Below, one piece after another: positions 52,720 through 60,951 of a DNA stretch of 64,000 bases. Source of the DNA: CAYPXN01 sp964470915. GTDB taxonomy: Bacteria; UBA10199; JADFYH01. The notes beneath the pieces are model-generated. The model made no database searches. It was not told the origin of the DNA and worked only from the letters and a program-made list of their open reading frames with translations. Numbering within the stretch: position 1 is the stretch's first letter; each line of letters begins with the position of its first letter. Made by a program: the position numbers and the translations under genes. The stretch is taken from the NCBI GenBank assembly GCA_964470915.1, contig CAYYEM010000005.1, positions 1-64,000 of the forward strand. Reading direction: 5' to 3'.

Positions 52720-52902
52720 TTATTCATTTTCTCTTCTTGCGGTCACCGTGCTGCCATTTTCTGAATATGAAATGCTAATAACGATGGGTTTGCAGCACAC
52801 ATGACAGTCTTCCACATATTCTATTTTTTCATCAGAAGCTTCAGGCTCGATGACAATACTTTCGGCACAATAGGGACATTGGATAAAAATTTCTTCGTTC
52901 AT
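52720..52902 (-). CDS. CPXCG-motif Cys-rich small protein
   Basis: A 60-residue protein with CPYCAESI near the start and CHVCCKPI in the middle, both CxxC, matching the CPXCG zinc-ribbon-like family (IxCPYCxExx...D...CxVCCxPI). Family function unknown. It lies just upstream of cysK on the same strand. Confidence 0.85.
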   Translation of the reverse strand: MNEEIFIQCPYCAESIVIEPEASDEKIEYVEDCHVCCKPIVISISYSENGSTVTARRENE

Positions 52903-52938
52903 TTTTTAGAATTTTTTGAATGGACGAGTGTTGGTAAT

Positions 52939-53280
52939 TTAGTTGAGATCACAAGGCTCTTTGCAGCTCCAGGTTGCAGTACATTTTGTTTGTGGTTTGC
53001 TAGGGTCTTTTTCATAAGAGTCATCTCTTATGCAGTAAACCATGGGCGCATTATTTAGTAAATTTGTTATATTTCTCGCTGGCCAGCATTTGCCTGGATC
53101 TGTAGGGTTTGTTTTTCCTACTTTTTGTTTGGGGATAATAAAATCCTTTGTGGGATTTTCGCACTTGCAATGAATTTCTATGGTTTGACAGGGGCTGTCA
53201 TTCTGAACTGTTTCTGCAATTGAAACCGAAGTGCTAAGTAAAATTAAAATCACTAAAGTGATACTGTAAAGTGTCTTCAT
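52939..53280 (-). CDS. Secreted Cys-rich protein of unknown function
   Basis: A 113-residue protein with a signal peptide (about 1-23, ending SIAE) and eight Cys in the mature part (SPCQTIEIHCKCENP, GKCWPARN, VYCIRDDSYE, TKCTATWSCKEPC), enough for four disulfides. No family recognised. Spacing of 36 bp to the CPXCG gene suggests a common transcript. Similar small Cys-rich exported proteins recur at 61.9 kb and 63.2 kb. Confidence 0.7.
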   Translation of the reverse strand: MKTLYSITLVILILLSTSVSIAETVQNDSPCQTIEIHCKCENPTKDFIIPKQKVGKTNPTDPGKCWPARNITNLLNNAPMVYCIRDDSYEKDPSKPQTKCTATWSCKEPCDLN

Positions 53281-53392
53281 AGACTCTCCCTATTATTTAG
53301 AAAGCAATTGTAAATAGTTTTGATATTTCTGTAAAACTGTTTAATTTTAGAGGGGTTCTTAGAAAGATCAAGTTAAATGAAAGGAATGGGCT

Positions 53393-53953
53393 GTGAAACA
53401 ATTTTTGGTATCAAGTTTTGTTTTGTGGATAGGGTTCATGTGTCTCCCTTTTGCTTTATCACCATCTCAAGCAGGGGAAAAAATTCCCTTTAAACTTAAA
53501 CAACAGGAGGTAAATCTCTCAAATGCAGAGTTAATATCGGAGCTTGAGAAAAGCTTATTTGATCAGACAAATCTCTTGCGACAAAATAAAGCTTTGAAGA
53601 TTTTTGAAGCCAATCCTGTTTTGTTAAAAGTGGGACGTGCCTATTCAAAGGACATGTTGCAAAGAAATTTTTTTTCCCACTTCGACCCCGAAGGTAGAAG
53701 TGTATTAGAACGTATACAAAAAGTTAAAAAAGGTTTTGATGAAGATTGTGCGGAAAATCTTCATCATATTTACAGCCCAGGGGGCTTAAAAGATCCTCAA
53801 GCTATTGCAAAACAAATGATGCAAGACTGGATGGGATCTCCGCCACATCGAAAAAATCTCATCGCAAAAAATTATCATTTTATGGAGGTGGGATGTGCGA
53901 CAGATGGTTTTAAGGTTTATTGTACTCAAGTATTCTCGGGAATGAATTTATAA
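53393..53953 (+). CDS. Secreted CAP (SCP-like) domain protein
   Basis: A 186-residue protein with a signal peptide (to about residue 28) and a CAP domain: NLLRQNKALKIFEANPVLLKVGRAYSKDM, FFSHFDPEGRSVLERIQ, CAENLHHI and WMGSPPHRKNLIAKNYHFMEVG. The conserved His and Glu positions of bacterial CAP proteins are visible (HFDPEG, AENL). Bacterial members act in the envelope; no enzyme activity is established for most. GTG start with AAGGAATG upstream. Ends in a terminator. Confidence 0.93.
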   Translation: MKQFLVSSFVLWIGFMCLPFALSPSQAGEKIPFKLKQQEVNLSNAELISELEKSLFDQTNLLRQNKALKIFEANPVLLKVGRAYSKDMLQRNFFSHFDPEGRSVLERIQKVKKGFDEDCAENLHHIYSPGGLKDPQAIAKQMMQDWMGSPPHRKNLIAKNYHFMEVGCATDGFKVYCTQVFSGMNL

Positions 53954-54011
53954 AAAAGAAGAAAATATAAAAAACATTGCTTCCTGTATTTTAGAATGAG
54001 CTGAAAAATAA

Positions 54012-54052
54012 AAAAACCTTGAAAGAGTAATCTTTCAAGGTTTTTGTTTTTT
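54012..54052. terminator. Rho-independent terminator between convergent genes
   Basis: AAAAACCTTGAAAG (54012-54025) and CTTTCAAGGTTTTT (54032-54045) form a long stem with a 6-nt loop; T runs follow on the plus strand and A runs precede, so it can work both ways for the CAP gene and the SWIB gene. Confidence 0.93.
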
Positions 54053-54089
54053 AATAGATAAATTTAAATCTCAATCGAAATGTTTGTGT

Positions 54090-54371
54090 CTACTTCAAAT
54101 GTTTTGAAACAAGCTTTGTCATTTCAAACATGTTTACTTGTTTTTTACCGCCAAAAACGGGTTTTAATTTTTCATCCGCATTAATGTTGCGTTTGTTTTT
54201 GGGATCTTGAAGCTTGTTCTTTTTAATATAAACCCAAAGTTTTTTAACTACTTCAGTTCTGGGTAATGCTTTGCTGCCCACAATTTCTGCTAGTGCAGCA
54301 GAAGGTTGTAGCGCTTTCATAAAGGCTGAATTTTTTGTTCCTGAAGATTTTTTCGCTTTTTTTGTTGCCAT
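54090..54371 (-). CDS. SWIB/MDM2-domain protein
   Basis: A 93-residue protein with a basic N-terminal tail and one SWIB domain: FMKALQPSAALAEIVGSKALPRTEVVKKLWVYIKKNKLQDPKNKRNINADEKLKPVFG... The phrase LPRTEVVKKLWVYIKKNKLQDP is the family core. SWIB domains occur in eukaryotic chromatin remodellers and, as stand-alone or TopA-fused forms, in chlamydiae and some other bacteria; they are expected to bind chromosome-associated proteins or DNA. Monocistronic. Confidence 0.93.
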   Translation of the reverse strand: MATKKAKKSSGTKNSAFMKALQPSAALAEIVGSKALPRTEVVKKLWVYIKKNKLQDPKNKRNINADEKLKPVFGGKKQVNMFEMTKLVSKHLK

Positions 54372-54452
54372 GAATGGCCTCCTTTTTGTGTATTGTATTG
54401 ATAATGAAATGTTATAGCAAAGAATACTTATTAAAAAGGAGAAATAATATAT

Positions 54453-54752
54453 ATGTCGAAGAAAACTGTAAAAGTGGTGGCTTTATTTAAAGCAAAAGTT
54501 GAAAAAGTAGAGGCTTTAAAAAACTTTCTAAGTTCATTTATTGAACCTACTCGAAAAGAAAAAGGATGTTTGCTTTACGAGTTGCATCAAAACACAAGTG
54601 ACCCTAGCGATTTTGCGTTTATTGAAGAATGGGAAAATCATGAAAGTTTAGACCAGCATTTGCAAAGTCCTCACATTCAGAAAGCATTACCTTTAATAGG
54701 CGATTATGTGACAAGTGCTCCCGATATTCGACGATATTTGATATGTACTTAA
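54453..54752 (+). CDS. Antibiotic-biosynthesis-monooxygenase (ABM/YgiN-like) protein
   Basis: A 99-residue protein with the ABM ferredoxin-like fold: VVALFKAKVEKVEALKNFLSSF, EKGCLLYELHQNTSDPSDFAFIEEWENHESLDQHLQSPHIQ. Typical members are small dimeric monooxygenases such as YgiN quinol monooxygenase. AAAAGGAG precedes the ATG. No redox partner is encoded nearby. Precise substrate unknown. Confidence 0.9.
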   Translation: MSKKTVKVVALFKAKVEKVEALKNFLSSFIEPTRKEKGCLLYELHQNTSDPSDFAFIEEWENHESLDQHLQSPHIQKALPLIGDYVTSAPDIRRYLICT

Positions 54753-54771
54753 ATTTTAAAGAAGAAATGAT

Positions 54772-55257
54772 TTAAGCGACTTTTCTAACGTAGACACCAA
54801 TAAGAGGGCGGTTTGAAGGGCGTTCTGATACGAAGTCGCTCACAAAGCCTTCTGCACTACGAATTTCAACATGGCCAGCTCCATTTCCGCCATATACTAA
54901 AATGGCACCAATCGGAGCTTCAAAGGGGTCTGAAATTTCCAGCTTTTTGAAAGCAAATTTTTGTTCAAGCTCATCACCAGCTTGTTTGGCATATTTGGTA
55001 GTGGGACGAAAATCAATCAAGTTGGCTTCCAATAAGGCTTTTTTAACCGCACGCCAACAACGACGTCTTGAAGACTTATAAGCACTTGAGGTGGCAATTT
55101 CAGCTGCATCGATCATGCGACTGTCATATCGAAAAGCTTCTAATTTAGGCAAAAAATAGAAATCGGGCTCATCTTCTGCAGTTCCTGCGGAACCCGGTGA
55201 AACAAGAGCACACATGCCAAGTAGGCAAAGCAACATGTAAGACAGTAATTTTTTCAT
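54772..55257 (-). CDS. Secreted CHAP-like (Cys-His) protein
   Basis: About 161 residues from ATG 55257, chosen because it gives a clean signal peptide (MKKLLSYMLLCLLGMCALVS...); the frame extends to 55326. The mature part has RRRCWRAVKKALLEANLI and, later, IGAILVYGGNGAGHVEI, the Cys-first and Gly-His-Val-glu pattern of CHAP/NlpC-type peptidoglycan amidases or endopeptidases. The assignment rests on these two motifs only. It would act in the cell wall; no partner is visible. Convergent with the ABM gene. Confidence 0.65.
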   Translation of the reverse strand: MKKLLSYMLLCLLGMCALVSPGSAGTAEDEPDFYFLPKLEAFRYDSRMIDAAEIATSSAYKSSRRRCWRAVKKALLEANLIDFRPTTKYAKQAGDELEQKFAFKKLEISDPFEAPIGAILVYGGNGAGHVEIRSAEGFVSDFVSERPSNRPLIGVYVRKVA

Positions 55258-55485
55258 TTTGGGGCAAACTACCTTTTTAAAGTTAAAAATCAACCCTTTT
55301 TTGAGGGGGTACTGCTTTATCGGCACTTATATAGATAAGTTGATTATTTAATCTTAAGGTATTGAAATTTATAGATTTATTATATTCAGGCATGATGGGG
55401 TGCCGCAGGGGACAGAGTCAGGATTGCGAGAAAATGAAGTAGGATCAACTAAGGATGCTTATTCTAAATGGAATGAATAGAAAAA

Positions 55486-55507
55486 AGGAGCCCCCAGCGG
55501 GGCTCCT
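55486..55507 (-). terminator. Terminator-like hairpin after the GH19 chitinase gene
   Basis: AGGAGCCCC (55486-55494) and GGGGCTCCT (55499-55507) form a perfect 9-bp stem. On the minus strand it is followed by a T run (A run at 55481-55485), about 60 bp after the chitinase stop. Confidence 0.85.
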
Positions 55508-55565
55508 GAATCAATCATCTTTGGGCAGTATAAATATTGAAAGATTCCGGTTTTGCCGGAAATAT

Positions 55566-57617
55566 TTATCTGTTTATACAAGCATCCACAATACCCGTCG
55601 CAGTGACGCTAATCATCGAATTTCCTCCTAATGATTGCGCTTGGCAGGAAGTGCCTGACATATCAAGCCAGGTTCGGAGCCCTGCTTGTGCTGCTTCTTG
55701 AGAAAATACGGTATTAAGTTCTGCTTTAGTAGCATTAATAAAAGCACAACCCAAAGGCAGGCTGCTTTCAGCTGCGGTCAGTGTGGCGCCCACTCGGCTA
55801 AGCATAGCTAGGTAGTTTTGAGATCGATTACGTGCAGCTTGTTTGAAACCCTCCTCAGAATCGGTTCGACATTCCACTCCTCCATTCACTGCTTCAATAG
55901 TGATGTCAAAATTGTTTTGGACACCCGAAGTGGCATCGTATTGTAGGCCTGCGCAATCACTATCAGAAACGCAGGATGTAGGTTGATAGCGACCTAGCAA
56001 AATATCATGAATGCTGGGTTTGGGAGGCTGTTGGGTCATGACATAAAAGATGGCTGTTTCAAAATACATTTTACCATCATAGGCAACCAAGTCTGGCCAG
56101 AGTAACAAGAAGTTATAATTTCCATTAAAATAGGCCGCAGAAAAACCCGCATAGTTATAGTAATAGGTCAGTTGTTTAGGGCCACGACCATAATATCTCG
56201 CCCATCCGTTGGTAGTGCAGTCAAAAGGTCTGGCGCAGCCAGTTTTGAAATAGCTGTTATCACCTCCGTTCACATACCCGTATTCTCTTAACCAATAGAA
56301 GGATTGTGTGACATCGGTGTTTCCAGTTTCTTGAGAAGCATGGGCGAACAAAGAAGAAAGTTCGCGTTTACACGCTTCTTCAATAGAATCGAAATAACCT
56401 TGCTCCCCACAAAAGTAGGGATATCGAGCGATGGCAGTGAGGAAGTTATTATAAGCCTCCGCTTTATAATTTGCCTCCGCTGGCCAAGGCACTGAATTGC
56501 CATCCGCATCTAAATAAGACAGCCCTAAATCGCCAGTGTAAATTTTACTGGCAAGAGCATCCCAAACCTCAGGGGTCAAAATACTTTGTACTAAAGTGAC
56601 ATTAGAGGGAGTGTAACTTGTCAAGTTGGGGTTACAAGGTAACATATATTCACGATACAGGGCGTCTTTGTCTGCTTGATTAAAACCTCCAGAAGGGGCT
56701 GCTCGCGAAATTTCACCTGAGGCAATACTGGTATTAATGATCGATTGGATATTGCTCAAACTATAGTCACTTTCAGTGCAATCAGGAATTGAAGGATAAC
56801 TCGCTTGTAGAGCAGGATAATTATAATAAGCAAATTCGTGTTTTACACTAGGATCATAGATTTTCCATAATCCAGCTGCAAAAGCAGAGGAACAATCACT
56901 TTGTACAGGACATTGTCCTGGGTTTGCCCACCAGCCATTTACGTAAGTGCTTCCTTTATAGGTGACTACTGTATTAGCTTGATAGCTTTGAGTAAAATCA
57001 TAAGGTTGAGGAGGGGCTGCGGAGAGTCTGAAACTAGGGACGCTTGTGGAGTAATTATTTGAGTTCTCAATAGAAGACCGAGTGCTAATGCTAGTACTTG
57101 CAGTTACAGGTTCTAATTTGAGGACCATAAATTGGTTTCTATTATTAGGGCTGTTTTGTGAAATACTAACTGTATAGCTTCCTGCAGAGAGAGTGATTGA
57201 GGTATTTGATTGTTTGTTACATTCTATTGCATCTTCAGTGCTAGTTTGACTTAGCAGAACAGTTCCATTTTCATCCAGTAATTGAAGGGTGTAGCTTGGG
57301 TTGTCAGTTAAAACACAGGTGTTAACTTGTATATCTTCATCAATAGTAATGGCAAATTCATCTTCTCCCAGTGTGTCAGTATCTGTAAGAGTGGTAGAAC
57401 CATCGATCGCTTCGAGTTCAAAGTAAATGCTTCTTTCTGATACTAAGCTATGGACAATGCCGGCCATATATTCGGTTTCAGAAAACACAGTATTGATTTC
57501 GCTTTGATTACTACTGTTTTGAGAGCTGCCGTTACTGCTACCACTGCTGCTGCATCCATTATGAATTGTTAATAAAAAGACAGATAACATGAAAGTATAT
57601 AAGAGCTTGTTTAACAT
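55566..57617 (-). CDS. Lipoprotein GH19 chitinase with CBM5/12 module
   Basis: About 683 residues from ATG 57617, which has GGAGGAAG upstream; the open frame to 57692 would hide the lipoprotein signal. MLNKLLYTFMLSVFLLTIHNG is followed by lipobox Cys and a Ser/Asn-rich spacer. Residues about 25-170 are a PPC-like beta domain. About 205-255 is a CBM5/12 chitin-binding module (YDFTQSYQANTVVTYKGSTY, NGWWANPGQC). About 300-640 is GH19: SLFAHASQETGN with catalytic Glu430, YYGRGPKQLTYYYNYAGF and FETAIFYVMT, IEAVNGGVEC. It hydrolyses chitin with inversion at the cell surface. Complements the GH18 enzyme, which is released. Confidence 0.92.
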   Translation of the reverse strand: MLNKLLYTFMLSVFLLTIHNGCSSSGSSNGSSQNSSNQSEINTVFSETEYMAGIVHSLVSERSIYFELEAIDGSTTLTDTDTLGEDEFAITIDEDIQVNTCVLTDNPSYTLQLLDENGTVLLSQTSTEDAIECNKQSNTSITLSAGSYTVSISQNSPNNRNQFMVLKLEPVTASTSISTRSSIENSNNYSTSVPSFRLSAAPPQPYDFTQSYQANTVVTYKGSTYVNGWWANPGQCPVQSDCSSAFAAGLWKIYDPSVKHEFAYYNYPALQASYPSIPDCTESDYSLSNIQSIINTSIASGEISRAAPSGGFNQADKDALYREYMLPCNPNLTSYTPSNVTLVQSILTPEVWDALASKIYTGDLGLSYLDADGNSVPWPAEANYKAEAYNNFLTAIARYPYFCGEQGYFDSIEEACKRELSSLFAHASQETGNTDVTQSFYWLREYGYVNGGDNSYFKTGCARPFDCTTNGWARYYGRGPKQLTYYYNYAGFSAAYFNGNYNFLLLWPDLVAYDGKMYFETAIFYVMTQQPPKPSIHDILLGRYQPTSCVSDSDCAGLQYDATSGVQNNFDITIEAVNGGVECRTDSEEGFKQAARNRSQNYLAMLSRVGATLTAAESSLPLGCAFINATKAELNTVFSQEAAQAGLRTWLDMSGTSCQAQSLGGNSMISVTATGIVDACINR

Positions 57618-57783
57618 GATTAAGCTTCCTCCATCTGAAAAAATATTTTTAGTTGAAACAAAAATTCTAATGGAAAGTTTTGAGGAAAACAATTTCTGAT
57701 CATTGTAAGTGAAAACTTGTTAAAGATTGATAAAAGAAATGTAAAATTTAAATTTCATAGGTATATAACATTGTTAAATAGAA

Positions 57784-58371
57784 ATGACCGAGGTGACTTT
57801 TCCTATGCTTAAAGATTCAAATACTTGTTGTGCCTCTTGTTTACAAAGTAAGCCATCGCTGAAAAGCAAGCTTCAATGTGGTGTTTGCGAGTGTTTGCTT
57901 TGCAAGGATTGTGTTCAATTTCTGGAAGAAGATCATTTTTCTTTTTTAAAAGAGCCGGCCGAGGAATTAAAGCATAAAACTTATTGTAGGAATTGTTATG
58001 ATGAAAAAGTGATGCCTGCTCATGAGGCTTATTTAGAATTGATGGAGCGGGCTAAGCAGGTTTACGTTTTTTTTAAAAAACATAATATTCCACTCATTCG
58101 GAAATCGAAACATTGGGTGAGTGTTCAAGATTGTCCTGATCGAGAGGAAGCTTTGTTGCGTTTGGCATTTTTTGCTGCGGAACAATCATTTAATGCTTTA
58201 GTGGAAGCGAATTTGATTTCAGAAAAACGCTTTGTGAACGGCTATCAAAGTTTGATTTGGCATGGAAAAGCTTATCCTGCTGAGATTCGAGTTGCAGGTC
58301 TTGAAGAAAATCGTTTCAAAGAAAAAGAAAAACCTCAGCCTGAACGTATTCGAAAAAAGAAAGGTCGATAA
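57784..58371 (+). CDS. FYVE-like cross-brace zinc-finger protein
   Basis: A 195-residue soluble protein. Its N-terminal 70 residues hold four CxxC pairs: C16/C19, C31/C34, C39/C42 and C65/C68. The core C-x2-C-x4-C-x2-C at 31-42 and the outer pairs have the spacing of FYVE/FYVE-related double zinc fingers, but the basic R(R/K)HHCR motif that binds phosphatidylinositol 3-phosphate is missing. The C-terminal part (about 80-195) is helical and basic, ending in a Lys/Arg-rich tail (EKPQPERIRKKKGR). No signal peptide. Function unknown; a protein- or nucleic-acid-binding scaffold is more likely than a phosphoinositide binder. Confidence 0.72.
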   Translation: MTEVTFPMLKDSNTCCASCLQSKPSLKSKLQCGVCECLLCKDCVQFLEEDHFSFLKEPAEELKHKTYCRNCYDEKVMPAHEAYLELMERAKQVYVFFKKHNIPLIRKSKHWVSVQDCPDREEALLRLAFFAAEQSFNALVEANLISEKRFVNGYQSLIWHGKAYPAEIRVAGLEENRFKEKEKPQPERIRKKKGR

Positions 58372-58380
58372 GATTTTATC

Positions 58381-59142
58381 TTAGGATTTAATTTTGTAAC
58401 CTGTTCTGAAAAAAATCCAAACGACGACTAAGCAGAGAAAAAGAAAAAGAAGAGTCAGGCTGAAGCTGAGCCCTAGGCTTACATCTGCCACTCCAAAAAA
58501 ACTCCAGCGCAATCCGTTAATCAGATAAACGACGGGATTAAAGAGTGAAACCTTTTTCCAAAAAGGAGGAAGCATATCGATGGAATAAAAACTACCTCCC
58601 AGAAAAGTGAGTGGAGTGATGAGTAAGAGAGGAATGATCTGAAGCTTTTCAAATCCGTCGGCCCAAATACCAATAATAAATCCAAAAAGACTAAAAGAAA
58701 GCGCGGTGAGAATGAGGAAGCTGAGTGCCCAAAAAGGATGAACAATTGAGTAATCCACGAAGAAATGAGAAGTAAGATAGATAATAATACCTAAAATAAT
58801 CGACTTGGTGGCTGCAGCCCCCACATAGCCCAGTACAATTTCGAAAGCAGAAATCGGAGCGGAAAGGATTTCATAAATCGTTCCAGAAAATTTTGGAAAA
58901 TAAATTCCAAAAGACGCATTTGAAATACTTTGAGTAAGCACCGAGAGCATGATGAGACCAGGGACAATGAAAGCTCCATAGTTCAGCCCATTCATTTTGC
59001 TCATGTGTGAACCAATAGCCGCTCCAAACACGATGAAGTAAAGCGATGTCGAGAGTACAGGGGAAGCAATGCTTTGAAAGAGGGTGCGAAAAAAGCGCGC
59101 CATTTCAAATTTATAGATGGCTTTCATGCCGTAAAGATTCAT
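58381..59142 (-). CDS. ABC-2 type export permease
   Basis: A 253-residue protein with six membrane segments and the ABC-2 membrane pattern: LFQSIASPVLSTSLYFIVFGAAIG, FIVPGLIMLSVLTQSISNASFGIYFPKFSGTIYEILSAPISAFEIVLGYV and a C-terminal LTFLGGSFYSIDMLP. It pairs with the ATPase gene, overlapping its start by 4 bp (ATGA). Related exporters carry polysaccharides, lipids or drugs. The substrate is not deducible; no synthesis genes adjoin. Confidence 0.92.
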   Translation of the reverse strand: MNLYGMKAIYKFEMARFFRTLFQSIASPVLSTSLYFIVFGAAIGSHMSKMNGLNYGAFIVPGLIMLSVLTQSISNASFGIYFPKFSGTIYEILSAPISAFEIVLGYVGAAATKSIILGIIIYLTSHFFVDYSIVHPFWALSFLILTALSFSLFGFIIGIWADGFEKLQIIPLLLITPLTFLGGSFYSIDMLPPFWKKVSLFNPVVYLINGLRWSFFGVADVSLGLSFSLTLLFLFLCLVVVWIFFRTGYKIKS

Positions 59143-60077
59143 GAGCCACCTCTCACCAGTTTTACAAAAATCTCTTCGAGAGAGCTTTCTGAAGAACGAA
59201 GATCTTTAAAATCAATTCCATGATCCCCCAATTTTTTGAGCAAGGTAGAAATGCCTGTTTGTTCGGCTTGAGAATCAAAAGTGTAAACCAGTTGATTGCC
59301 CTCTTGAGTGAGCTCTAGAGGGTAATCTCTAAGTTCTGGAGGAATATCTGCAAGGGGTGCTTGCAGATGAAGAGTAAGTTGCTTTTTCCCCAACTTTTTC
59401 ATGAGCAGCGATTTGTTTTCAACCAGCATTAACTCCCCTTTATTAATTACCCCAATCCGATCTGCCATTTCCTCAGCTTCTTCAATGTAATGAGTGGTTA
59501 AAATAATGGTCACTCCTTTTGCACGCAAACGACGAACCATTTCCCACATGTCGTGACGAAGTTCGACATCTACGCCGGCAGTGGGTTCATCTAAAAAAAG
59601 AATTTCAGGTTCATGGGATAAAGCTTTGGCAATCATCAGTCGACGTTTCATTCCGCCGGAAAGAGTCATGATCTTGTTGTCTTTTTTGTTCCAAAGAGAA
59701 AGATCTTTTAAGACTTGCTCCAGATAAAGAGGATTTGCGGGCTTGCCAAAAAGTCCACGGCTAAACTGAAGCGTATTCCAAACTTTTTCGAAAGCATCAT
59801 TGGTGACTTCTTGAGGCACAAGACCAATCATGGAACGGGCTTTTCGATAGTCTTGAATAATGTCATGACCATTTACTGTGATTTTTCCTTGAGAAGGATT
59901 GACAATGCCGCAGATAATACTGATGAGAGTCGTTTTGCCAGCACCATTGGGGCCCAGGAGGGCAAAAATTTCTCCACGACGAATATCCAAATTCACATTT
60001 TTTAAAGCCTGGAAACCCGAAGCATAAGTTTTGCTTAAGCTCTCCACTGAAACAATATTTTGATGATTTTTATTCAT
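59139..60077 (-). CDS. ABC transporter ATPase of an ABC-2 exporter
   Basis: A 312-residue ATPase: Walker A LLGPNGAGKTTLIS (about 41-54), Q loop LVPQE, signature LSGGMKRRLMIAKAL, Walker B ILFLDEPTAGVD, H loop TTHYIEEAEE. A C-terminal extension (about 230-312) is found in DrrA/CcmA-like members. The adjoining permease makes a complete heteromeric exporter. AAGCTTTG before the ATG is a poor ribosome binding site. Confidence 0.95.
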   Translation of the reverse strand: MNKNHQNIVSVESLSKTYASGFQALKNVNLDIRRGEIFALLGPNGAGKTTLISIICGIVNPSQGKITVNGHDIIQDYRKARSMIGLVPQEVTNDAFEKVWNTLQFSRGLFGKPANPLYLEQVLKDLSLWNKKDNKIMTLSGGMKRRLMIAKALSHEPEILFLDEPTAGVDVELRHDMWEMVRRLRAKGVTIILTTHYIEEAEEMADRIGVINKGELMLVENKSLLMKKLGKKQLTLHLQAPLADIPPELRDYPLELTQEGNQLVYTFDSQAEQTGISTLLKKLGDHGIDFKDLRSSESSLEEIFVKLVRGGS

Positions 60078-60186
60078 GCAAAGCTTGCCTTATCAGAAAA
60101 TAAAAAGCTCTGAAAGGGAATCCTTTGCTAAAGAGATCGCTAATCGCTTGACCCCTTGAAATGAGCATGTTTTAAGGGCCCAAGTT

Positions 60187-60948
60187 ATGGTGGGTATATT
60201 AAAAAAAACTCTTCTTTTTATTGTCAATTTTCTCTTTTGGAGTTTTTTTGTATTAAGCTCCATGATTTTAGTGATCGGAGCTGCTTTGATTCGAATTGTT
60301 AGCAAAGCTTTTGATCCTAATCTGAAAATTCTGCAGCAATATTCCTGTTTTTGGGGAAGTCTTTATCTGTGGGCCAATCCTTTTTGGTCTCTCAAAAAAA
60401 TAGGTTTCGAAAAAGTAGATCGCAAAAAAACTTATGTGATTGTTTCGAATCATCAATCGATGGCGGATATTCTCGATATTTTTAATACTTTTCTTCATTT
60501 TAAATGGATTGCGAAGAAATCTCTTTTTAAAGCACCTCTCTTAGGATGGAATATGATTTTCAACGGCTATATTCCTATCGATCGTGGAAATCCTGAGAGC
60601 CGAGATCAATGTTTGCAAGCCTGTAAAGATTGGTTAAAAAAAGGATCTTCGATTTTATTTTTTCCTGAAGGCACTCGATCTAAAGATGGTCAGCTCAAAG
60701 AATTTAAGCCGGGAGCTTTTCGCTTAGCACTCGAAACAGGGCATGATGTTTTACCTTTGGTGATTCAGGGTTCTTTGAATGCGATTCCCAAGCACTCTCT
60801 TTTACTTCACGGCAAATCGAAGATGATTTTGGAAGCGCTTCCAGTGGTTTCGATTCTTCCTTACCAAAAATTAGGAATTGAAAAGGGAGCGAATGAACTT
60901 TGTCGAACAGTCAGAGAGATGATACAAAGAAGATTAGTCGAGATCTAA
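60187..60948 (+). CDS. plsC: 1-acylglycerol-3-phosphate acyltransferase
   Basis: A 253-residue PlsC/LPLAT-family protein: an N-terminal hydrophobic segment (about 5-37), NHxxxxD motif with His89 and Asp94 (VSNHQSMADI), GYIPIDRG, then FFPEGTRSKDG and FKPGAFRLALETGHDVLPLVIQG. It acylates lysophosphatidate to phosphatidate. Gene stands alone, divergent from the ABC exporter. Family is firm; it could be a paralogue with a different acceptor. Confidence 0.93.
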   Translation: MVGILKKTLLFIVNFLFWSFFVLSSMILVIGAALIRIVSKAFDPNLKILQQYSCFWGSLYLWANPFWSLKKIGFEKVDRKKTYVIVSNHQSMADILDIFNTFLHFKWIAKKSLFKAPLLGWNMIFNGYIPIDRGNPESRDQCLQACKDWLKKGSSILFFPEGTRSKDGQLKEFKPGAFRLALETGHDVLPLVIQGSLNAIPKHSLLLHGKSKMILEALPVVSILPYQKLGIEKGANELCRTVREMIQRRLVEI

Positions 60949-60951
60949 ACA

